From: Bacteroidales bacterium
GTDB taxonomy: Bacteria; Bacteroidota; Bacteroidia; Bacteroidales; GCA-2748055
Reading direction: 5' to 3'
Length of the DNA: 64,000 nt
Assembly: GCA_029210585.1 (NCBI GenBank)
Contig: JARGFP010000015.1
Coordinates: 1-64,000 of the forward strand
In this document: in pieces, positions 35,455 to 43,436 of the stretch
How the letters are laid out: each line of letters begins with the position of its first letter
Position numbering within the stretch: position 1 is the first letter of the stretch
Notes under the pieces: model-generated
What the model saw: only the letters and a program-made list of their open reading frames with translations
The model's database searches: none
Told to the model about the DNA's origin: nothing
Program-made: the position numbers and the translations under genes

Positions 35455-38400
35455 ATGCGCATGCTGCATCTCCTTATTGCTTTGTCTGTATGCCATACAA
35501 TCCACGGTCAGACCAACACCCCTCCTGTAACATTGCAATTTGAGCAGGTCACTTCCATCCAGGGGTTATCCAACAATACGGTTCTGGACATCACACAGGA
35601 TGCTGAAAGCTTTATATGGTTTGCCACCCGGGAGGGGTTGAATAAGTTTGACGGGCAGGTCATTACCAGCTACTATAAAACTGAAAACGCAGCCATCCCC
35701 GGAAATTTCATTGAAAAACTGCTGATCACCTCTCACGAGCAGATGATCATCGGCACACAGAAGGGTGTATCTGTCTATCACAAGGAGACCGACTCCTTTT
35801 CACAGATTCTTTTTAAGGGCAAATCCATTGGTAATACCACCCAGATCATAGAACTGCATACGGGTGAACTGCTTCTCTCCAGCTTTCAGGGACTTTTTAT
35901 CATTGGACAGGACCTGGCACCTGTCAGAATCAGCAACATTCCTTACCGGGATATCTGTGAATTCAGAAATGGCATTATCTGGGGCCTTTACGAAGATGAG
36001 ATTATCATCATGAACATGGAGGGAGAGATCATCAGAAGATACTCAAATGACAATAAAAACCTGGGGTCATTTGACTTTTCTTCCGCAAATATTGAATGCT
36101 TTTTTAAGGACTCCAAAAACAATTTGTGGCTGGGTACAAAAAGAAACGGAATTGGCTATTATGACCAGCAGAACGACAAATTTTATCATCTGCAGATCCA
36201 CCAGGGTGTCAATCCTATCGAAGACAACTTCGTCAGGGTCATCAATGAAGATATGCTGGGACGCCTCTGGATAGGAACCGAATCCGGACTCTACATCTAC
36301 GATGTGCAGAAAGAGCAATTCTCATTCTACGGACAGTCCTTTGATGAGCTTGAAAAAGGGCTGAACGACAAAGCGATCTATTCCATCTTTCGTTCAAATG
36401 ACAACCTGATGTGGATCGGCACCTATTTCGGTGGCGTAAATTATACCAGCCTCACTCCAAACGGCTTTAACAGGATCTATGCAGATGGCGGGGAAAACAG
36501 GCTCAGTGGCAATGCGGTCAGTGAGATCATCGAGGCAGCAGATGGTAAGATATGGATAGGTACCGAGGATGGGGGGATCAGTATCCTGGATCCGCACGAC
36601 AGGACTTTCAGTTACCTGAAGCATATTCCGGGAGATGCAGGGTCTCTCTCTTCCAACAATGTGCATGCCCTGGAACAGGATGCGCAGGGGAGGATCTGGA
36701 TCGGAACATTTCTCGGAGGACTGAACAGGTACGATCCTGCAACAGGGAAATTTGAGTTGTTCGAGCTGATTCCGCGACAGGACAATATGCAGGAGGATGT
36801 CTATAACAAATCGGTCTTTTCGGTCTGTATCGATTCAAAGGGCCGGACATGGGCCGGATCGATAGGTGGTTTGTATATGCGGGAAAAAGAGGGTCAAGAT
36901 TTTAAACTCTGGAATCCGGCTCTCTTCGAATACAACTTCATCTATCATATTGAAGAGGATGCCTACGGCATTATCTGGGCTGCCACTTACGAGGAGGGAA
37001 TCTACAGGATCAATCCCGACAATTCCGTTAACAATTACCGGACAGACAACAAACACAACATATTGAGCAACAGGATCGTCTATATCCTTCCTGCTGACAA
37101 GGAAAACATCTGGTTCGGAACTGTCGATGGTGGACTGGTACGGTATTCTTATGCTTCAGGCATGTTTACCTCTTTTACAACTGACAACGGATTGCCGAAC
37201 AATACGGTCTATGCAATCACGAAAGATGAAAATGACCATCTTTGGCTAAGTACCAACAGGGGAATCTCCAAATTCAAGGTACAATCAGAAACATTTGTGA
37301 ATTATTCCGAAAACGATGGACTGATCGGCAACCAGTTCAACTTTAAATCAGGACTGAAAACCTCATCGGGCACCATCTATTTCGGGGCAGTAAACGGACT
37401 TACCTTTTTCGATCCGGAAAACATCCGGAACAATGACCTTCATCCCGTAATCCACTTAACAGATCTCAAAATCTTTAATAATTCCGTACCTATCGGCGAA
37501 GAGAGCATCCTGAGCAGCCACATTAATTTCCAGGATGAGATCAGTCTGAAATACAGCAACAAGGTCTTTTCTATTGACTTCGTGGCGCTCAATTATATCT
37601 CTCCGAAAAATGTCCGGTACGCCTATTATCTCGAAGGACTCGAGGAGGACTGGAATTATGTGGGAAACAAGCAAACTGCCAGCTATACGAACCTCTCGCC
37701 CGGCAGTTACACATTCCACCTGAAAGCCGCCTGCGGAAGTGATTTCACCACCACAACTGAACGCACCCTCGGTATAGATATCCGACCCCCTTTCTACATG
37801 TCGGTCTGGGGATATATGCTCTTTGGAGTACTCCTGGTCGGCACCACGCTCCTCATCATACGCTTCTATTCGATCCGCCAGAGGGACAAAATGAATGTAC
37901 GGATCGCCCGCCTCGAATCAGAAAAAAACGAAGAGATCAGTCAGCACCGCCTGAATTTCTTCACCTATATCAGTCATGAGTTCAAGACACCGCTCACCCT
38001 CATCATCGCCACGCTCGAGCATATCATGAACTACGAAAATGTCCTGCCACGGTTCAAAGACTACAGCCTGCTCATGCGAAAAAATGCCATGAGGCTGCTC
38101 TTCCTTATCAACCAGCTGATGGACTTCAGGAAGATCGAAACAGATCATGCATCACTAAGCTATAACAAAGGGGAAATCATCGCCTTCCTCAAATCCACCT
38201 TCATGGCCTTCAAGCCATTGATGCAAAAGCAACTGATCAAGTCGGCTTTCACATCGAATGTCGATTCGTACATTGTCTATTTTGAGGCTGATAAACTGGA
38301 GAAGATACTGGCCAACCTAATCAGCAACTCATGCAAATCGTTCAAAAAACCAGGAACGATCGCCATGGATGTGAAAATTACAGAGCGTACACACCTTGCC

Positions 38401-39543
38401 AATCCTGCTGCTGAAGCAACGCGATCGGGCGATTTGATCATCACCATCATAGATGACGGACCAGGAATGCCCAAGGAAAAACTGGAACATATCTACAAAC
38501 CTTTCATCTCTGCAGATCCTTCAGATTTTTACAGCAGCGGTATTGGTCTGTCACTTGTGAACAGCCTGGTAAAATACCTCAACGGAAAGATCAATATTAC
38601 ATCTTCATCCGAAAAAGGCACCTCTGTTGTTATCCAGCTTCCCCTGGTACATGATCCTGACCCCGGACTGATCAAAAGCGACACCTTCATCGAAAACAAT
38701 GTCTCTTTTGATCCTGAAGCCACACCACTTTTTACCAATTCGGAAGAGGAGATCACCTTTGATTTTCAGGACAACGGTACTGTCAAGGAATATGGGATGC
38801 TGATCGTAGAAGACAACAATGAGCTCGCCTCTTTCCTCCAGCACCATTTTGCCCCTGTCTTCAATGTGCAAATCGCTTATGACGGTGAACAAGCCTATAA
38901 AAAGATCCGTAAAAACCATCCCGACCTGGTCATCAGCGATATCATGATGCCCCGCATGGATGGGTATGCCCTCTGCAGTGCCATAAAGGATTCGGTTGAG
39001 ACCAGCCATATACCCGTCATCCTGCTCACGTCAAAAACAAGGAATGAAGCACGGCAGGAAGGATTCTTCAAAGGAGCCGATGCCTATGTTGGCAAGCCAT
39101 TTAACCTGAGGGAACTGGACCTCCAGGTACGAAATATCCTACGCTTCAGGGAGAATCTGAGGAATCATTTCGCCTCCTTCGGAGAACTGGAAGAGAATGT
39201 CACTACCCTGGGAAACAAAGACCAGATGCTTATCAAATCCCTGACCGCCACCGTACACAAGCACCTCGACAATGGATCCTTCGATGTGGACATGTTCTGC
39301 AAAGAGACCAATCTGAGCCGCACACTGCTGCATATGAAACTAAAAAAAATTACAGGTCTCAGTGCCACCGGGTTCATTAAGAACATCCGTCTGAATGAGG
39401 CACGGAAGATGCTGCAGGAGCACAACCTCACCGTCGCCGAGATCTCATACCGGGTCGGCTACAACGATCCTGCCTACTTCAGTAAAACCTTCAAGAAGTT
39501 CTTCGGAAAATCTCCATCAGAGATTCATGACAACAACGGCTGA
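35455..39543 (+). CDS. hybrid two-component system sensor-regulator (HTCS), AraC-type
   Basis: From the ATG at 35455 the product has 1362 residues and a compact signal peptide (MRMLHLLIALSVCHTIHGQ); ATG 35410 would add 15 residues. Two seven-bladed Reg_prop propellers follow (WIGTYFGG, RIWIGTFLGGLNRYD), then a Y_Y_Y domain (YYLEGLEEDWNYVG) and a membrane span (YMLFGVLLVGTTLLIIRFY). HisKA has HEFKTP (His841) and HATPase has GIGLSLVNS. The receiver has VISDIMMPRMDG (Asp1162), and a C-terminal AraC HTH ends in the AYFSKTFKKFFGKSPSE signature. It should sense a glycan fragment in the periplasm and activate the divergent susCD locus. Its 3' end converges with actF, 61 bp apart. Confidence 0.96.
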   Translation: MRMLHLLIALSVCHTIHGQTNTPPVTLQFEQVTSIQGLSNNTVLDITQDAESFIWFATREGLNKFDGQVITSYYKTENAAIPGNFIEKLLITSHEQMIIGTQKGVSVYHKETDSFSQILFKGKSIGNTTQIIELHTGELLLSSFQGLFIIGQDLAPVRISNIPYRDICEFRNGIIWGLYEDEIIIMNMEGEIIRRYSNDNKNLGSFDFSSANIECFFKDSKNNLWLGTKRNGIGYYDQQNDKFYHLQIHQGVNPIEDNFVRVINEDMLGRLWIGTESGLYIYDVQKEQFSFYGQSFDELEKGLNDKAIYSIFRSNDNLMWIGTYFGGVNYTSLTPNGFNRIYADGGENRLSGNAVSEIIEAADGKIWIGTEDGGISILDPHDRTFSYLKHIPGDAGSLSSNNVHALEQDAQGRIWIGTFLGGLNRYDPATGKFELFELIPRQDNMQEDVYNKSVFSVCIDSKGRTWAGSIGGLYMREKEGQDFKLWNPALFEYNFIYHIEEDAYGIIWAATYEEGIYRINPDNSVNNYRTDNKHNILSNRIVYILPADKENIWFGTVDGGLVRYSYASGMFTSFTTDNGLPNNTVYAITKDENDHLWLSTNRGISKFKVQSETFVNYSENDGLIGNQFNFKSGLKTSSGTIYFGAVNGLTFFDPENIRNNDLHPVIHLTDLKIFNNSVPIGEESILSSHINFQDEISLKYSNKVFSIDFVALNYISPKNVRYAYYLEGLEEDWNYVGNKQTASYTNLSPGSYTFHLKAACGSDFTTTTERTLGIDIRPPFYMSVWGYMLFGVLLVGTTLLIIRFYSIRQRDKMNVRIARLESEKNEEISQHRLNFFTYISHEFKTPLTLIIATLEHIMNYENVLPRFKDYSLLMRKNAMRLLFLINQLMDFRKIETDHASLSYNKGEIIAFLKSTFMAFKPLMQKQLIKSAFTSNVDSYIVYFEADKLEKILANLISNSCKSFKKPGTIAMDVKITERTHLANPAAEATRSGDLIITIIDDGPGMPKEKLEHIYKPFISADPSDFYSSGIGLSLVNSLVKYLNGKINITSSSEKGTSVVIQLPLVHDPDPGLIKSDTFIENNVSFDPEATPLFTNSEEEITFDFQDNGTVKEYGMLIVEDNNELASFLQHHFAPVFNVQIAYDGEQAYKKIRKNHPDLVISDIMMPRMDGYALCSAIKDSVETSHIPVILLTSKTRNEARQEGFFKGADAYVGKPFNLRELDLQVRNILRFRENLRNHFASFGELEENVTTLGNKDQMLIKSLTATVHKHLDNGSFDVDMFCKETNLSRTLLHMKLKKITGLSATGFIKNIRLNEARKMLQEHNLTVAEISYRVGYNDPAYFSKTFKKFFGKSPSEIHDNNG

Positions 39544-39604
39544 CTTTCACGATCCGGACCAGCGCTGTTGAGCGATAACTTCAATGCCGGAAATTGCGAA
39601 CCCA

Positions 39605-40768
39605 CTAAACGTGATGCGCCAGGCTTTCCTCCATAAATGGATGCTGCTTCGGGTACAGATTGGCTTTCGAGAGGTAATAACCCACCACCAGCATGAACAA
39701 GCCGAGGAACCCGAGGAACCCGCCTATCTCGTTAAATCCCAGCACCTGCTTTCCTACCACTCCCGGGAAGATCTGGAGATACAAATCAAGGAACATTCCC
39801 ACCAGCAAGACCGGTATGACAATCTTCAGCGTAACCTTGCTGCGCCTGGCGGCTGCCGGCATCATGATCGCAAAGGGGATGAGCCAGTTGATGATGATAT
39901 TCGCAAAGAAGAAGATCCGCCACTCTTCGGTTTGCATCCGGGTTACAAAATACACCGTCTCTTCCGGGATATTCGCATACCAGATCAGCATGAACTCAGC
40001 GAACCAGAAATAGCCCCAGATAATGCACAGCATGAAAATGTAGCTGGAAAAATCGTGCAGGTGGCTCTTGTTCAAAAACCTGAAATACCCGAACTGATTC
40101 AACAGCAATACAATGAAGGCGATAACTGCCGCAGCATGATACAAGGCAGAAACAAAATTTTTCAGGGCAAACAGGGCACTGTACCAGTGCGGGTCAATCG
40201 ACATCACCCAGTCGAACCCGGCAAAGGAAAAGGTGATGGCGATCACGAAAATGAAGATTTTGCTCATGTGCGCTGCTTTTTTAAAGATCCTGAGTCCCCC
40301 TTCTTCATCTTCCTTTAATGAATAATTTCTCAACATGGTGGCCAGGAGGATCCATAGAAGGAAGAACACCACCATCCTGCCAATCCAGAACGGCACATTC
40401 AGGTAGGGTTGCTTGTGCTGAAGAATCGGATCATGTGCAATGGCATCAGCATGTGACCAGTGGTAGAGCGAGTGGATACCGAAGATCATCACCACGAAAA
40501 AGAGTGCAGCCACCGGAAGGTACATCCCCATGGATTCGGGGACGCGCAGGAATCCGGCTGACCATCCCGATTGTGTTACCCGCTGCAATGCCAGGAACAG
40601 CACGGCACCTGCAGAAAGGGATACGAAATAAACATTGTTCAGCAGGAGATTGGCCCAGGCCCTTGTGGGATCATTGATGAATCCCATGATAAATGCTGCA
40701 GTCCCGATAGCTATGAGTACAAATGTTCCTACAAAAAATAAGGATGATAATTTTAATCGCTCTTCCAT
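39605..40768 (-). CDS. actF: alternative complex III subunit ActF
   Basis: A 387-residue polytopic membrane protein with about ten hydrophobic spans, last gene of the act operon. It matches the ActF/ActC-like quinol:cytochrome c oxidoreductase subunit family by motifs such as AFAGFDWVMSIDPHW-type sequence (here FSFAGFDWVMSIDPHWYS), YIFMLCIIWGYFWFAEF and WRIFFFANIIINWLIPF. ActF is thought to contribute to proton transfer within the complex. It follows actE by 20 bp. No terminator with a T-run is seen before the convergent HTCS gene. Confidence 0.92.
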   Translation of the reverse strand: MEERLKLSSLFFVGTFVLIAIGTAAFIMGFINDPTRAWANLLLNNVYFVSLSAGAVLFLALQRVTQSGWSAGFLRVPESMGMYLPVAALFFVVMIFGIHSLYHWSHADAIAHDPILQHKQPYLNVPFWIGRMVVFFLLWILLATMLRNYSLKEDEEGGLRIFKKAAHMSKIFIFVIAITFSFAGFDWVMSIDPHWYSALFALKNFVSALYHAAAVIAFIVLLLNQFGYFRFLNKSHLHDFSSYIFMLCIIWGYFWFAEFMLIWYANIPEETVYFVTRMQTEEWRIFFFANIIINWLIPFAIMMPAAARRSKVTLKIVIPVLLVGMFLDLYLQIFPGVVGKQVLGFNEIGGFLGFLGLFMLVVGYYLSKANLYPKQHPFMEESLAHHV

Positions 40769-40788
40769 TTGTTTGGGTTTTACCTGGA

Positions 40789-41340
40789 TTATTTTTGTAA
40801 TGCTTCCCTGATGTAATAAATAATTTTCCAGCGGTCCTCCTGCGAGATCATGGCACCATGCGCCCCCATCACACCGTACCCGACCGTGATGGAATGATAG
40901 ATCTCCCCATCTGCCAGTTGCCGGACCTTTTCATTGACCAGGCTTGCCGGGGGAAAGGGATAACGTCCCGAAGTATAGAGAAACCCCAGGCCATCTCCTT
41001 TTTCACCATGACAATTAAGGCAGAACACATTGTATGCATCTTTCCCTGCTTCCATGCTGGCCTGGCTGAATGGTACCGGGTTGGTCAGCTCCTTTCCGGC
41101 CAGGATCCTGTCCTCATCGGTCTTTTCATAGGGAAATGGAATCATTCCCCTGGGTACCGTTCCTTCCACGGGGGTCCGCATGGTCATACCGTTATCAAAA
41201 TTCTCATTGGGGCTATAGGTCTCATAGGCCTCTGAATAATACATATCCGGCATGTAATCCCATCCTGTACTGGTCCGGGTCCGGTCACAGGACGCGATTA
41301 CCAGCAGTGTCAGACTAATCGTGATGATGTTGAACTTCAT
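40789..41340 (-). CDS. actE: alternative complex III subunit ActE, monohaem cytochrome c lipoprotein
   Basis: 183 residues starting at MKFNIITISLTLLVIASC; the alternative start at 41358 would lengthen the n-region by six residues. The lipobox (VIASC, Cys18) predicts a lipid-anchored periplasmic protein. One CLNCH haem-c motif is present, with a distal Met candidate in GYGVMGAHG. In the family ActE passes electrons from ActA to the downstream oxidase or cytochrome c. It lies 117 bp after actD and 20 bp before actF. Confidence 0.93.
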   Translation of the reverse strand: MKFNIITISLTLLVIASCDRTRTSTGWDYMPDMYYSEAYETYSPNENFDNGMTMRTPVEGTVPRGMIPFPYEKTDEDRILAGKELTNPVPFSQASMEAGKDAYNVFCLNCHGEKGDGLGFLYTSGRYPFPPASLVNEKVRQLADGEIYHSITVGYGVMGAHGAMISQEDRWKIIYYIREALQK

Positions 41341-41457
41341 ATATAAAAAATCTTTCATATCTGGTAAATAATTGTTTCAACGTTCGCTAAAACTGCAGGC
41401 CTTTTGTCGTCCCGCTTATCCTGTTTCCGTTCGAGACCATTTTAATCAACCGTGGTT

Positions 41458-41991
41458 TTAAACGATTGGTGTTTCACTGTCCTGCTTTTCAATAATCTCA
41501 ACGGCACCCAGGTCTTTAAGTAACTGCTTTACCTTTTCCGCATCCACCTTTTCAGTATCAAACATGATCACGAATTTGTCGTCGGTCGCACCCTCGTGGC
41601 AGACCGGTTTCCCCACATTGGGCCAGATCCTGGCACGTGCCGAAAAGGTGAAGAGGCTGAGTATGGTAACGCTGAAAATTGTAAGAATAAGTGTGATCAC
41701 GATAAAAGAGGGAAATGCACTGCTGGGCTTGCCCCCGTAATTCAGCGGCCAGTCGATTACGGCTGTATAGTACAGGAATGCAAGCACGGCAGCTGCAGCA
41801 AAGAATCCATAAAACCATGAAACGGTAATGATCCGCGTCTTTTTTCCATGATTTTCAAGCACTTCATGTATCGGGAAAGGCGTAAAGACATCCGAGATCT
41901 CCACGTTTTCCTGTTTAAATTTTCTGAATGCCTGCACCAGCGGTTCCTCGCCGTCAAAAACACCCAGTAGTCGCTTTTTATCGTCCTCCAT
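41458..41991 (-). CDS. actD: alternative complex III subunit ActD (DUF3341)
   Basis: A 177-residue protein with the DUF3341 layout: a cytoplasmic N-terminus (LLGVFDGEEPLVQAFRKFKQ), two membrane spans (YGFFAAAAVLAFLYY and FIVITLILTIFSVTILSLF) and a soluble C-terminus (FVIMFDTEKVDAEKVKQLL). ActD is a small membrane subunit that packs against ActC. It starts 2 bp after the actC stop, indicating translational coupling. Confidence 0.93.
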   Translation of the reverse strand: MEDDKKRLLGVFDGEEPLVQAFRKFKQENVEISDVFTPFPIHEVLENHGKKTRIITVSWFYGFFAAAAVLAFLYYTAVIDWPLNYGGKPSSAFPSFIVITLILTIFSVTILSLFTFSARARIWPNVGKPVCHEGATDDKFVIMFDTEKVDAEKVKQLLKDLGAVEIIEKQDSETPIV

Positions 41992-41993
41992 TG

Positions 41994-43355
41994 CTATTTC
42001 TTTTTATCAGTCTTTAACTTGTTGACCATTTTTACTTCATGGATCGCAATCATCGGTATGTACTTGAAGAAAAGGAGTACACCGAACGCGAAAATCCCAA
42101 GGGTACCCAGGAACACCGCGATCTCCACGAATGTGGGTGAGTAATCGGCCCATGCAGAAGGAAGGTAATCCTTTGCAAGCGAGGTAATGACAATATTAAA
42201 CCGTTCAAACCACATCCCCAGGTTGATGAGTATCGATATAACGAACACAATTTTGATGTTGTGCCTGATCTTTTTGAACCACATCAGCTGCGGGATCAGC
42301 GCATTACAGATGAACATGATCCAGAACTGGACGGTATATTCCCCCGTGATCCTGTTCCTGAATAAGGTGAACATCTCATACTCATTGGCTGAATACCACG
42401 CGATAAAGATCTCAGTAAGGTAGGCAGTTCCCATGATCAGGGAAACGAAAACGAGGATCTTGGCCACATTGTCGAGGTGCCTGTTGGTAATGTAATCATG
42501 CAACTTGTAAATTTTCCTGATAATCACCATCAGGGTCATCACCATGGCAAAACCGGAAAAGATCGCCCCCACTACAAAATAGGGTGGAAACAGCGTGGTA
42601 TGCCAGCCAGGCTCCACCGAGACAGCAAAGTCGGTGGAAACGATTGAGTGTACCGACACCACGAGTACGGCTGCTATTCCTCCCAGGACAAATGCGAGGC
42701 CCTCGTATCTTTTCCATTCTCCGACCGAACCTCTCCAACCCATGGCAAAGAAACCATAGACTGCTTTTTTGACCTTCGATTTGGTGGTATCCCTGATGGT
42801 GGCAAAGTCGGGAATCATGCCAAGGAACCAGAATGAGGCTGAGATCAGTAAATAGGCAGTAATCGCAATGAAGTCCCAGAACAGTGGTGAGTTATAGTTT
42901 ACCCAGAGTGGTCCGCGTGTATTGGGATAGGGAAAAATAAAAAACGCGTCCCAGACCCTGCCCATATGCAGTGCCGGGAAGATGGCCGCACAGCCCACTG
43001 CGACCACGGTCATTGCCTCGGCTGCCCGGTTGATGGACGAGCGCCATTCCTGGCGCAGAATCAGCAAAAAGATCGAAAATGCCGTCCCGGCATGACCGAT
43101 CCCGATCCACCACACGAAATTGATGATGGCCCAGCCCCAGCCTACCGTGTTGTTGACTCCCCAGGTTCCTATACCTGTAGCTATGGTAACATAGATCCCC
43201 CAGAATCCCAGCAGCATCAGTATTGAACTGATCCCCATGCCGACCAGCCACCACATTTTGGGTCGCTGGTAAATGGGCGATGTGATCTCCTCGGATATCT
43301 GTCCCAGGGTCTTGTTCCCCAGGATAAGCGGTCCTCTGATTTCGGTTTTGTACAT
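41994..43355 (-). CDS. actC: alternative complex III subunit ActC (NrfD/PsrC-like)
   Basis: A 453-residue integral membrane protein with about ten spans of the NrfD/PsrC fold. Typical sequence includes VNYNSPLFWDFIAITAYLL, a conserved WIGIGHAGTAFS segment near the quinol site, and VEPGWHTTLFPPYFVVGAIFSG. ActC holds the quinol-oxidising site and probably part of the proton path. It lies 81 bp after actB and 2 bp before actD. Confidence 0.95.
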   Translation of the reverse strand: MYKTEIRGPLILGNKTLGQISEEITSPIYQRPKMWWLVGMGISSILMLLGFWGIYVTIATGIGTWGVNNTVGWGWAIINFVWWIGIGHAGTAFSIFLLILRQEWRSSINRAAEAMTVVAVGCAAIFPALHMGRVWDAFFIFPYPNTRGPLWVNYNSPLFWDFIAITAYLLISASFWFLGMIPDFATIRDTTKSKVKKAVYGFFAMGWRGSVGEWKRYEGLAFVLGGIAAVLVVSVHSIVSTDFAVSVEPGWHTTLFPPYFVVGAIFSGFAMVMTLMVIIRKIYKLHDYITNRHLDNVAKILVFVSLIMGTAYLTEIFIAWYSANEYEMFTLFRNRITGEYTVQFWIMFICNALIPQLMWFKKIRHNIKIVFVISILINLGMWFERFNIVITSLAKDYLPSAWADYSPTFVEIAVFLGTLGIFAFGVLLFFKYIPMIAIHEVKMVNKLKTDKKK

Positions 43356-43436
43356 TCTATCCTATTTTACTTTATAAGTGCCTGTCCGTAAAATCAACAC
43401 TATTTCCAGCCACTTTACATTGTTATCGGTCTCTTA

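Noticed and set aside
41621-41645. TGGCACG motif resembling a sigma-54 -24 element
   Set aside because: It lies within actD coding sequence and has no TTGC at the -12 distance.
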